Positions 48,801 through 59,418 of a DNA stretch of 64,000 bases are shown one piece after another. A program made the translations under genes and the position numbers. Each line of letters starts with the position of its first letter. Position 1 is the stretch's first letter. The notes beneath the pieces were generated by a model. That model had not been told where the DNA came from. It made no database searches and saw nothing but the letters and a program-made list of their open reading frames with translations. Source of the stretch: Lutraria lutraria. Lineage: Eukaryota; Mollusca; Bivalvia; Venerida; Mactridae. The stretch spans positions 8,532,416-8,596,415 of the forward strand of contig OZ026844.1 in assembly GCA_964023205.1 (NCBI GenBank), written 5' to 3'.

Positions 48801-51800
48801 TTTTGACATATAAGTGAGTACTTGTACTGGTATTTGTAATAACTAAGTAGAACTATTACTATTAATTTTTATCATTACAATTTATTTAAACTTCATTCTA
48901 GATAAAACACTTACGGCTGCATTAGGTTGACATGATCTCCTTATGAATCTTGCATCATTGCCATAGTCACTAGCATCGATAACAAGGTCAAGGTCAAATA
49001 CGGTCCCATAGAAAAATACAAATGGACTCAACCTGAAAAATATTAAAATATTATCATAAAACAGTGTCACTGTTTAAACTACTTTTTTAAGCACTAGCCC
49101 AAACAGTATGTGGATTATTGAAAATAAACCATTTAACATTAGCCCGAATACACAATTTTTAGAAAGTTCACTAGCCCAATAAGTTATTTACTAGCCCTGG
49201 GCTGTGGGCTAGTGGGTTAGCATGACCAAAGGGGACAACAAGAATTGTACATTTTTATAAAAATAACTTAAACAGAAAACATTAGTATTAGAAAAGAAAA
49301 GTATGCAGCTATGCCTAATGGCACGTTGGTAAAAACATAGTCTTATTTCAGAATTAAAAGATAATTCCTCCCACAATAATACTTTTTCCAGAATAAAGTC
49401 AGGTGATATAAGGTATTTGTAAGCAACACATACTGCCTCTGTCCAGAGTTATCTTTTTCATACTGCTGTCTGGTCATCACTTTACCAATAACTTCAATCA
49501 CAGGTTGGCCATTAGGAATACTGCATGATGATTCCAAACCCTGCAATACACATCAAATGTCTACATGAAAATCATTTACATCAAGTTTGAATGTTTGATA
49601 TTCTAATACCTTTGAAATCTACTTATGTTAACACTTAACAACAAATTGTCTGTAAGAATAATACATGACATCAGTCATCTTAAGATGATTTTTTATAATG
49701 AGAAGTGTTGATTGTGACTCATTACAATTTAAACAATTTCAATTGAATCATCTAAGAAAACACTTCACAAAATACAATCAATGACACAACTTATTGCTTG
49801 TTTACTGCAGTTGATGCAAGAAAACTGTATATAACACCATAAAAATATCTTTTAACCTTCTTCTTATTCTTCAGAGCCTTGACACGACAGCGCTGAACCC
49901 GCAGGCCATCAGTTACAAGGTCCGCAATATCATTCTGCAAAAGTCAATATGAATCCAACTATATTAGCCGATGGCAAAAAAAGCAAGTGATTGTAGTAAT
50001 TGCACGTGTATCTGTCACATCAGGTAAATAAAGAGTGGAAAACCTGAGAAAAAATATGTGACAAACACAAATACTTTTTAACACAGAAAATTACCAAGAC
50101 AAACCAAAATAACGAAAACACACACCATTTTGCATGTTTTTTGTTATAAGGAAGCATAAAGAAAATGAAATAATGACTTCTGTAACAAAACATGGCTGAA
50201 TTTCTCAACCTGACGAAACATACTAAAACTTCAACACCTTGAGGTTCTCATAATTAGTGGCATGATCAGCAAGCAGTTTCAAACCAGCTCAAGACATCTT
50301 GACTACAAATCTCAGTAAGTACAAACTACAAGGAATTTTAGATGAACATAATGCAAGATTTTTTCCCTTAGTTGTTTCACTATGCCATTTGTTAGATATC
50401 GTCTCTGGAAAACAAATTCAATTTGTCCTGATCTTTTCCATTTTAGCAATGGAAAAATTTGAACAAGCTCTTCACCTTTTGGACGTAAAAACATTCATCT
50501 TATACACAAGTGATTACAGTATACTGATCTTTTACAAGGGCAGTATTGAACAATTTTGCAAACATTCTAAATTGTTTATGTAAACAAGTTGTACTTAGCA
50601 TTCATTAATACGCAATCATGGAATATACATACAACTTAGAATAATCACTAAATTTAGATGTCAATATCGAATACATTCTTCGTATATGTCACCTGAATAT
50701 GTTGTACTGAATGTCCTTACAAGAAACTCTTTCCACCAAAATTTGTTAAAGGTAATATTAACATAATTAAATATATCTGATACATACATGATGTCCATTC
50801 ACACAAGTTGAATTGAGATATTCCTGCACATAAGTTGTATACTGGTTGTATCTTGCTATTTCGTAACTCTGCTCCCATTCACTGAAAATATGCACAAACT
50901 CAAAATTGAATACTTAAATAAAAGTTTTGTTCAAAGCAACATGCATCCATCTCCCTATAAATGGCATTTAAATTGAACACATTACAGGAATAATGCTTTC
51001 AAAATCAAGTCATTCAATATTCTAAGTAACACCTCCAGTCAAATTCTTTGAATAAAATTGCATAATTGAAGTATAGATCCATATGAATACCAGAAGTCTT
51101 GCTGGCACTATTCATAATCAATCCTATGTAAGTGCAGCCGATATACAAGTATATGAATAAGATGCAAACCTGAGTATTCTATCAGGTATTCAATATTAAT
51201 GAGAATACCTGTTGTAACACTCTTTCCCTAAAGACTATTTGATGTTATCACTTAATCAAATCACTTCACCAGGAAAGTTTTTAATTATGAAAATACATCA
51301 TTAATTTAAGAAATGCATACTTGAAAGAATTCATATCCCATGGATTCTGGACATTTTCATCCTGTATAATAGGAGCAGGAATATTGTTCATAGTATTAAT
51401 GATTTTCTCATCTTCCCGAAGATCATCACTGCTGAACTTATCTTCCTTCATCTCTTTACTGAGACGTTCAGCTCGCATCTTTTCTATCTTCTTGCTCAGC
51501 TAAAATTTTAAAGAATATGTCAAATAGCAGCCCATTTTCCTGGCACATTTGGGGCCGATTTTCGGCCCCATTCCCCAAGCTGATAAGTATGTTTTTTTTC
51601 CCCAAATTTGAAAAGAAATTCCCCAACCAAAATATCTTTTTCACTATGTTGGTTTACATAGTAATTTTTCACCAATTTGCCTATTTTTGACACAAAATTC
51701 CCCTTGAAAAAGTCTCGCCACCCAACCTCAAAACCTTAATAAAAGGGCTGAATAAAAAAAATCACTTCCTTAAAGAGATATATGTTAAGATATAATTATT

Positions 51801-54800
51801 ATCCTTTTTGTAACCATCTCAAATAAGTAAGTGTTATTATACAGAGGCAACACTGTCATAAATCAAACACCTATATCACACAATAAGAACCTTAATTTTA
51901 TTAACTTAATAACTATTCCTAATGTGATACAACAAACACCATTCTTGGTTGTTATTAATACATGTATCATTATATGTAGAAATAACACAAGATCATTAAG
52001 TATTACATTATCTTGTCAGGGCCTTTTTCCCCACATAATGGGAAGGGGCCTTCGCCTTTCATATTGGGCATTCAAGCGTGATTTTCGGCCAAATTGTGAA
52101 AAGATAGACTGACTTCCAAGATACATGTACATCAAAAAACAAATGGTGGTCTACATACAAACATAAAATAGAAAGTTGCATCAGTTATATACTATAATGA
52201 AAACCAAAATTATTTAACACTCAGGAAACAAGACATCATATGAATCAAGCATGTCATTCTGTGCATGACGATGTTGTGACAGAGAGAGACTTAGATGTAT
52301 GAGGTAATGTCCGCTTATGGAATATCAGCATTATATTTTGGGAAATTCTTAAAGTTGACTTTAACCAAAATTGGAATAGAGGCTTTTAATTAATTAGTAA
52401 GTCACGCAATATCAGACTCTTTTTATAGAAGGAAATAAGGCCCCGCTTGTGAGTAAAAAAATTAAACAACTTCCAATTGTAAATGCTTTAAAACAGATAC
52501 TACTGGCCTATATTAGGGAAAATGCAAACAGGCGTGAATAATTAAGATCCAGCATTATATTCTACCAATAGTATCTACATAATTAAAGCTACAAATACCT
52601 TTTCTCGTTTTACTTGGGCATTCCTTGAGGAAAAATCCTTCACTAAAAGTTTATTTCTACGTGGAATCTCACTGCTAGTATTTTCCTTTTCAGTTTTTAA
52701 TTCCTTTATTTTTAACCTTTTGCCATTTTTAGAATTACTTCGCTCTTTGCGCTTTTTAAACTTTATCTTCTGTTTCTGTTTTCCACCGGGAGGGTCGAGA
52801 CCATATGCCTTTAATCGATTATTCACTTCCTCTGGGTCCGTATCTGTACTTGAATCATGTGTTTTGACTGAAATGTCAATGAATATATCAATGAATGCAC
52901 ATCCGGTCTCATGTTAAACCTATAGAGCAAATTGAATGAATCTGATAATAGGTATGATTAAACCAAGTATAATACAATGCATTGTTCAGAATTTATTCAA
53001 TGCCTATCCATGTATTGTCTACAGCAGCTATTCTGGAGAAATTCAACCAGACATTCTAGACAATAAATGATCTTCTATCCTCACACAGGAAGAATTGTCT
53101 AAACTCAAACCAGTCATCACAAGATACATATTATATGACAGTAACAATACATATATCAAACAAACATATTCACGTTCAACTCCAGTGCTAAACACTAAAT
53201 TATTAATTTAGGTCAAGTGAATGCATCAATCATTGCTGTGGCAATGGAATACACAATCATATTTTTTTTTCATTTTTACTTAGCTGATTACAGCATCTGT
53301 GTAAAACAGATTGTATCTATAGATTAAAAGTAGTGTCAAGTTAATAAATAACTGAAGTCCCCCCAAGACATTGAATGAATCCTTGAACTTAAAGCTTACA
53401 ATTGCCTTCTGAAAAGGTACGCATATATAAAGCGAGAATATCCAAATTTTCAATTGTTTTTATCTGTTTAAACAATAATACCATAATTGCACCAAGTAAA
53501 TATCATCAAAGTGTCATATAAATGTATGACAATATAAACACAAGAAGTAAAACACACACATGAATTTAACAACTAATCATACTCACTGACGAGCGTTTTA
53601 AGAAATTCTCTTTTCCTTATTTGGAATTCTCTAGCTCTATCCTTATCCACACGTCGTGGGTGACATAGTTCACAGTTATAGACATCCGGTATGCTGTCTC
53701 TATCTAAGCCCATACATACAATATGCTGCCAAACACTGCAGAGAAATAACAACAAACAGTAGTTTTCAAACCTTGTATATTCAGAAACTCTGCACATGTA
53801 TTGATTTTTGTAAAGGTGTAGAATACTCAGTGGCAATCCCAGTTATCAAATTAGCAGTCTCAGCAAACTCCAGAAAACAGTTTAGAGTTGAGCTGTGTAT
53901 AATTCAAAACCTTCTATATATTACATAAATTTTATCTAAGTATCAGAGCAAACTCACAGATTCAGGACATTATTAATTGGTCAATATTAATTGGTCAATA
54001 TTAATGACTGAACCTTCTTTTTTCAAGAAACATTTAATTTTAAATTGATCATACTTTCGCCATTTCTCGAGATATTATCATCAAATAACTTTTTATTTCG
54101 CTCAGAAATCATAGCTCATTCTGCATGAATAAATCTGGAATTCCGGATATATCCGGAATATTGCCACCCCAGCATGACAAAAACTTTACAGAGTTAAACT
54201 TAAAATAATTTTTACCTGCACTTATCACATTGTATCATGTAACCATCATCATGAACAAAGTCACAGATACATCGTGTGGGATCCTCCTGATCTTCCTGCT
54301 GGGCATCTACAGGAGGTGGCGATAATGGTAAAGGTTGACTCGGTACATCTGATGTAACAACAATCTCCTCCTTCACCTCGACAGTCTCCTTCGCTGGTGA
54401 AGCAACTAAGGGGGGTGTCTGCGGAGGGGTTGGGGGAGGTGGCGCCCCATAGTTATGATCCTGAAACAAAGAATGACAAGACATCAACTTATGTACACAC
54501 AAATACGTAAGTATATTATTCTGATTTAAATATTCACGACACAAAGCGTATGCTAAGCAGCAAAATGTGTATGTTCCATGTAAGGTTGTCATTTCTTTGT
54601 ATTCTATACAGTTTTCTGTAACAATACTAACATTCACGCCAAATGAAAAATACACCGGCATCCCGTTATACCCAAAGAAACTATAGAGAGAATACAAAGA
54701 AATGACAACTATACGTGGAACATATGCTTAAAGATATTTTGAAACCCCCAATATCTGACAAAATTATGGTCTGGACAATGAATCCCCACAGAGGGACGTA

Positions 54801-57800
54801 TACATGGACATACGTACATCTTAGAATTCTTACCACCACTTAGACTAAGCAACTGCTGACCAATAAAATAGGTAAAATTTTCTTATAATTATGTAAAATT
54901 TATCTAACACAGATCAACAAAACAAAACCATCCACTGGCTTTGAATTCAGTAAAATAGCCCAAAGCTGTTAGTGTTACACTGAATGTTATAGAAACTTAT
55001 GCAATACAAATAGGGTTTGAGGCATATAATATCTTATTTTCATCATATCAGGAAATTTAGCATACTGCAGAGAAACAAACAGTGGTTTTACATGTTTCAT
55101 TGCTATTTAGATCACGTGCAGTTTCTTCTAAATTATGATGCAGTTAATACTAATGGGAACAACAGTATCAATTACATTTCAATGACTCAAATTATTCAAC
55201 AACATGCTATCAGATCCTCAGAGAAGCAAAAACTGCCTCATGGAAAATTTTACTAAGAAGATCTTAACCATTTTAACACTACAACAAGAAAGCACATCAT
55301 ACCTAGGAATTCTATTCCAATATACATTATACTGTACCAGAACTTACAGTTCCAACATAGAAGTTTTAAAAATGTATGTACAAGACAGGCAGTACTGGTA
55401 CAAGCAATGAAATAAAGCTGATTTTATTTTTGTACATAAAAATAATTATATACATGTACCGTACTAGTGTAACAGCAGATTACACGCTAAGCCTCTTATA
55501 AAGAAGTAAACATACAATAAATAGTTACAGTGACCTCGGTTAAAATACCTAGATCTGATCACTTTTTTGGTAGACCTTTTGCAACCTTGACAAAGTCCTA
55601 GCAACATGCCATAGCCCCCTTAAATATGATCCGGCCCCATGAAGTACACAAAACTTGTACACAATATATCTAAACTATTTGATTAATGAAATACATTTCT
55701 TTTCTACTTACTTTTTTCTTTATCAACTCCACCAAAATAGTCATTATTCCATTATAGTAATAAAACTTACAAAAATAAATCCATTTAATGCTCACTAATA
55801 TACATAAATGAGAGCGAACACTTTACAGCTATGCTTTAATTCTTAATATACAAACTCAAATGTTCACAGCTGAATTCAATGCTAACTAAAATTTTGTTCT
55901 AAAAATGTATATACTGGTTTTATCAGATTAACACAAGCCTAATCCTATGTACAGTATGCCTATTAAATCCTTCTTCTATATCAAGTCTATTCAAATATCA
56001 GTCAATAGTATTGACTTCACATAGACATTTCAAAGGTGACCTATACAGTTAAGGCCTACAGGCGAGAAAAACAAGTCTATAGTTGATTCATGACAGATAA
56101 AAGCATACAGGTATTCTTTATAGTGTGTTCGCTAACCGTGAAAACACAACACAATAACAGCTTAAACAGGAATTTCATTTCATAAATAAGAAAGGAACAG
56201 TTAAATATGAATGGTACCTAGGCAAATGTTTGAATATTGTCTTAGTATATATTTTTTCTTACATTTTATTTCATTATACACTTAGCCTAAGGTTGATGAA
56301 CAGAAGCATGTAGCTACATGTTACACTTGACATTCTTCAGGAAGTGGTTTATATAATGTATGATTTCATACACTAAGTAAAATTATATGTAACGTTTAGA
56401 CTTTCAGACTTATTGTCAACATATTAAGGGAGAACAAGAGGGCCATGATTGCCGAAGAACCTGATTAACAACTTTAATAAACAAACAACTCTTAAGGGCA
56501 GAACCTATTTTGACACAGGAACAAAATTTGATCAATATCAGTAGAGAACCACTTGACAATATCATTATCAAACACAAAATATTTAAGCTCAAGGCAATGC
56601 GCTCCTAGCCAGAAGGATCTTAAATTTTTTCTCTAAAACAGTCTATTTAAAACGAATGACCATTGGAGCAAAGATAATTTTTTGTTAATTTATTTTGTCA
56701 CATGCAAGAATTTAACAGATATTTTATTCTTATTCACAGTTTCTTTCTATTTTTTTATCAACACTTCTATACCTTTTTTTTGTAAAACAACTAATTTTAT
56801 TAGTCACTTTTCAGCTCTTTTTATGCCCGAACAGTGAAGGGGCATATAATGTTGCCCCTGTCCAATTATTCTTTTATATGTGTTCGTTTGTGTGTGAGAT
56901 TGTAAAATATTAGGTGTCTTCTCCGGTCCATAAGTTTGTTGGGCATGGTTAGACTTAGAAATAATCTGGCAAAAGTGATCACCATGGATGGGCTGTGTAT
57001 GCTAGACACATCAATACACAATTCAAGAGCATGTTAATTTAGTTTTGGTTTATTTGAATAGTCTCATTTTGAAGTTTTTTTCACCGATGGGTTTTTTGGT
57101 AACAGAGTATGCCCACATCGGTGATAGATTTTATACTTTATCTTAACAACAACAGTCTTTTTTCCCATTTTACTTTTCTTCCATTAAGTTCTGGTGACAT
57201 GTTACGTCCCGAAAAAAAGACCAGTTAAAGACTAAAAGAGTAAAAATCTGAGAAAAAAATAATATTCACTTAATAGATAATGTATAGAAATATACAGGGG
57301 TGATCGGTGGTTGAGAGGTAATGCCCTGAACTACTGAACTATAGGTTGTGGATTCGATTCTCAGCTCCACCTTTCAAATTTCTCGGGGACACTTTTACAG
57401 TATCTCCTTCTCTACTACCGAGCCAAGTACTGTGTCTAGAATATCCTAGGAAAAAGGGCTAAACAACAAGTAAAATAAAGAAATATACCTGATATGGAAG
57501 ACCAAAACAGCCCGGATATGTTTGTGGAGGAGAGTTGTAAATATCCTCAGCCACAGGGGAAGAATCTACGGGTCTATCATACCTAAAAGCAGAATCAAAT
57601 GAATATATTAACTATAATAAAATGGAACATTCTTAATCATTTTTTAAACTAGTTTGCACAATCAGTTAAAAAGGTTTTTTAAACCTATTCAAAATTATAA
57701 TTACTAGGTTGCTTTATTGCTTGGAAGAGTTATACGAAGGGGTATATATACAAAACAACATTTTAACAAACAGTTAAACTTACTCTGGATCTTCCGGGAC

Positions 57801-57857
57801 AATACGAGAAAAGGGGGTGTCTGAGTTGACATCTCCAAGCCTCAGTATTAAGCTCAT
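36726..57857 (-). CDS. KMT2E: KMT2E/MLL5-type PHD-SET chromatin regulator, 26 coding exons, 1946 aa
   Basis: Coding exons in transcript order: 57784-57857, 57489-57582, 54216-54460, 53587-53735, 52599-52867, 51321-51499, 50788-50881, 49857-49934, 49434-49540, 48915-49032, 48319-48428, 47932-48030, 47378-47660, 46890-47060, 46162-46350, 45597-45817, 45307-45336, 44133-44307, 43557-43781, 43107-43239, 41929-42158, 40149-41450, 39554-39824, 38839-38985, 37600-38007, 36726-37165. All junctions are GT-AG and phases match, giving 5841 nt without an internal stop. The start MSLILRLGD resembles the vertebrate KMT2E N-terminus. Domains: HCF-1-binding motif, PHD, divergent SET, then a long disordered tail. 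In vertebrates KMT2E acts in the nucleus at active promoters through its PHD finger and has little or no methyltransferase activity. SETD5 is the paralogue and UpSET the fly relative; having both PHD and SET favours the KMT2E/UpSET form. Confidence 0.93.
37211..37345 (-). repeat. tRNA-derived SINE body in KMT2E intron 25
   Basis: Shares CAGTCAGAGTCATAC, GGCGGACAG, GGAAGAACCAGTACTGGACT and TAAAGAGACATGG with the copies at 31.0, 38.6 and 39.3 kb. The tRNA-like head is missing. Confidence 0.65.
38558..38782 (-). repeat. Long-variable-arm tRNA-derived SINE in KMT2E intron 24
   Basis: Nearly full-length. The body blocks are as in the other copies; the head (minus) is GGTTAAGTGGTTAAGGTCGC, CTGACTTCAAGAGTCAC and a degraded B box GTGAGTTCAAGCC. 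It has the same orientation as the gene. Confidence 0.7.
39262..39485 (-). repeat. Long-variable-arm tRNA-derived SINE in KMT2E intron 23
   Basis: Same family and orientation as the neighbouring intronic copies. The head (minus) starts CGCCTCTGTGGTGAAGTGGT and the body ends in TTGTCTGTTGAAAGGGGG. Confidence 0.7.
39898..40050. mobile_element. Short MITE with CAGTCA ends, copy 3, KMT2E intron 22
   Basis: Left end CAGTCATACCAGTGTTTGC. Right end GGCCTTTGTTCACAGGTTTGA. Internal AATAAAGGTCACCC and AATAAAGACC are shared with the copies at 29.4 and 34.0 kb. Confidence 0.6.
40149..41450 (-). CDS. KMT2E: KMT2E exon 22: large Ser/Thr/acid-rich disordered exon, 434 codons
   Basis: The longest exon, phase 0 at both ends. 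It is rich in S, D, E, N and V, with repeated SSEPIAV / SSEQIVV-like phrases and no recognisable domain. It ends SHPPKEKKK before the donor. Being symmetrical in phase, it could be skipped without a frameshift. Lineage-specific expansion is likely because I recognise no conserved vertebrate counterpart of this block. Confidence 0.85.
42290..43061. mobile_element. TIR element in KMT2E intron 20
   Basis: TGTATACGTCTTAAT at the left and its inverted near-copy ATTAAAGACGTATACA at the right bracket about 770 bp. ATTGGCG and CGCCAAT motifs recur inside both ends. There is no ORF. Confidence 0.5.
43107..47660 (-). CDS. KMT2E: KMT2E exons 13-20: basic and Ser/Pro-rich middle region
   Basis: Exon 13 contains a short tandem SP repeat (IKSPIKSPSKSPVKSPVRTP), a plausible proline-directed phosphorylation cluster. 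Exon 15 carries TREERKMEAIMKAFEKMEKR, a helical block well conserved with vertebrate KMT2E. Exon 17 is a 30-nt basic micro-exon (SKKAKKSGGRR) and could be alternatively spliced without a frame change. Exon 19 has LMNEWLSEKSQ and exon 20 RWLRQAMGE, both matching the KMT2E/SETD5 middle region. The rest looks disordered. Confidence 0.88.
47932..49540 (-). CDS. KMT2E: KMT2E exons 9-12: divergent SET domain and post-SET cysteines
   Basis: Residues about 395-538. Exon 9 gives NGQPVIEVIGKVMTRQQYE, the family counterpart of the SET N-lobe. Exon 10 gives LSPFVFFYG and then GNDARFIRRSCQPNAA (residues 454-469). Active SET enzymes have R-F-I/x-N-H-S-C here; R461-R462 replace the Asn-His needed for cofactor binding, as in vertebrate KMT2E. 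Exon 11 holds the last SET strands with FDYDYKKW. Exon 12 has a Cys-rich post-SET stretch (CVECACLRNNCP). A catalytically inactive or very weak SET domain is the best reading. Confidence 0.9.
49090..49215. repeat. ACTAGCCC-rich repeat in KMT2E intron 9
   Basis: CACTAGCCCA occurs repeatedly and is inverted as GGGCTAGTGGG near 49205, giving a foldback end. A small MITE is likely. Confidence 0.4.
53587..57582 (-). CDS. KMT2E: KMT2E exons 2-4: HCF-1-binding motif and PHD finger
   Basis: Exon 2 ends GLPYQ and exon 3 opens with DHNYGAPPPPTPP. D57-H58-N59-Y60 is a D/E-H-x-Y HCF-1-binding motif at the same place as in vertebrate KMT2E. The PHD finger spans about residues 118-165. The C4HC3 zinc ligands are C120, C122, C134, C137, H142, C145, C159 and C162. 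W140 and the acidic DDGYM segment (127-131) correspond to residues that read trimethylated H3K4 in the vertebrate protein. The exon 3/4 junction splits the serine codon after C137 (TGC AG|T). The segment after the PHD, PRRVDKDRAREFQIRKRE, also matches the family. Confidence 0.92.
56824..57165. repeat. Pearl/Helentron-like end in KMT2E intron 2
   Basis: TTTTATGCCC, then a short stem with GGGGCATATAATGTTGCCCC, matches the reverse complement of the terminus at 16140-16182 (TTTTTATGCCCCC ... GGCATATAATGTT). No tandem core is present, so this is a solo end or a diverged copy. Confidence 0.45.
57299..57372 (+). repeat. tRNA-like SINE head in KMT2E intron 2
   Basis: GGTGATCGGTGGTTGAGAGG forms an A-box region and GTGGATTCGATTCTC a B-box region. 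The ends GGTG and CACC pair. The tail includes CTACTACCGAGCCAAGTAC, resembling the scrap at 27.5 kb. Confidence 0.45.
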
Positions 57858-58021
57858 TTTGACAGCAACTACATCACAAAAATGGCAGCAATGACCCAAA
57901 TATTTACTTTAAAATTAACCTGCAAATATAAAAGAAAGACAATATAGGTATGGCAGTACTTATGCAATTCTTTTTTACGATACTTGTCCATACTAAGCAT
58001 ATCAATAAAAATGTTTGCATG

Positions 58022-58145
58022 AGGCCTAAAAAAAAATAGGTTTGTTTCCAGTTACCTGACCGACCCTGTATTTTAGCTGCCAACTCAAAAGTTTTTATGT
58101 CCAAAAAAATTGGCATCCAAATTTTTTTTGTCCGAAATTTCGGTT
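58022..58145 (+). repeat. GGCCTAAAAAAAA / GACCGACCCTG repeat, KMT2E intron 1
   Basis: GGCCTAAAAAAAAATAGG, GTTTGTTTCCAGTTACC and GACCGACCCTGTATTTTAG match inverted sequence at 60595-60663 and the pair flanking the LINE. It lies about 170 bases upstream of the KMT2E start codon, inside the inferred first intron. Confidence 0.5.
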
Positions 58146-58680
58146 GACGCAATTAATTGAGACCATGTACAAGGCAATCTTTGCAAACACTGAATTATCA
58201 AATACGTAATAAAGCATCACTGATATTGTTTACAAAATACAATTCGCCGATTTTTTCGCGCACCTGCAGAAACCGTCTGCACCATTCAGACGCTCTTTAA
58301 ATTATCATACAGTAACTATCATTGCACCAGTATGCCTAAACGATTACTGATAATTAATCTGACAAGATACAAAGTCTTATAAATTAACAATAGTTTGAAA
58401 TATCACCACATTCGTTTCTCTTAAATTCATCGCATCTTGAATAATAGTGTACGGCATTTATGTAGTCCTTGACAAATACATACGATGGTGTTACTAAATA
58501 TAGCTTTTTATTACGTCACGGATAATGTGTACCATGCTCGTGGAAACCAATTGCACTTGATCCCGTATTCCCAGTTTGGTGTATATTCGCCGCATACAAT
58601 GACGGAAACTGATCTTTTATATTCCTGAATCCCAGAAAAAATTTTACTTTCGTAATTATGTCACATACTTTGAAACTTAC

Positions 58681-58790
58681 AGTACACAAAATACTTAAAA
58701 CTTTCTGACACAAATATGCTGAGCTTGACGCATTTTTTAATTATTCCAACACAGAAATCCATACTAATTTTAGACCGTGCAAGACCGCAC
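58681..58790 (-). other. KMT2E: Inferred 5' noncoding exon of the KMT2E-type gene, with a short uORF
   Basis: The coding exon 1 has a good acceptor (TTTATATTTGCAG) at about 57920, so a 5' exon must lie upstream. A GTAAGT donor just below 58681 on the minus strand is the best candidate. It would carry an upstream ORF of 12 codons (ATG at 58731-58733, TAA at 58695-58697). The 5' end of the exon is unknown. This is inference from splice signals only. Confidence 0.35.
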
Positions 58791-58935
58791 TGAATAAATC
58801 ACAGCTTAATGATTGACCAGTTACAACCGTCAGGCATTATGGTTTTAACCAATCAGACGACAGGATTTATTTGTCACAGACTGTGTGTTGTTGTTTTCAG
58901 TGTGTAAATAGCACGTGCGCAGCATATATAGCTGC
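58791..58935 (-). promoter_or_regulatory. Candidate promoter of the KMT2E-type gene
   Basis: Position upstream of the inferred first exon. It contains an inverted CCAAT box (ACCAATCAG on the plus strand, 58848-58856) and an E-box-like GCACGTGC at 58911-58918. No transcript evidence is available. Confidence 0.3.
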
Positions 58936-59418
58936 TCGTCGAAAAGCAAGAAAACATGTTTATATGTTGAAGTAAGCACTGTTTGCGTTCAGATACGGAG
59001 TTTTGTTATGAAAATCAACCAGATCTATATAGTAACTAGACATGGGTCTAAATTTATGTTGATTTACCGTGTTCTGTGGAATTCGTCAAGTAAAAAAGTT
59101 CTGACAGTTTTCCTTAAAATACGAATAAGACTTTACAGAGATACGTACGCTTCTGTAAAGTCTTTGAAGATTTAAAACATTGTAAAGCCAGTAATCAATA
59201 ATGCTGTATTTAAAATGCAATGTCTTTAGTTTTCAAAGAACTTTCGTTTACACAATAGTTTGTACATGTAAAGCCAATCTATATCAAACATCTTCTGCTT
59301 CTGATTTATATCTGAAATTACCATGTTGTCTTACATTTCACATTTGAACTGTCACTTCTGATACCTAACAAATAATGACATACCTTTTGATAGTCAATTT
59401 AAGTGTTGCAGTAATAAA

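Noticed and set aside
50299..50583. 94-codon plus-strand ORF
   Set aside because: It lies inside a KMT2E intron, has no splice or family support and overlaps similar chance frames on the other strand.
51535..52095. Possible inverted-repeat element with TTGGGGCCGATTTTCGGCCCC and GATTTTCGGCC
   Set aside because: The two ends share only short GC-rich motifs and do not align well enough to call borders.
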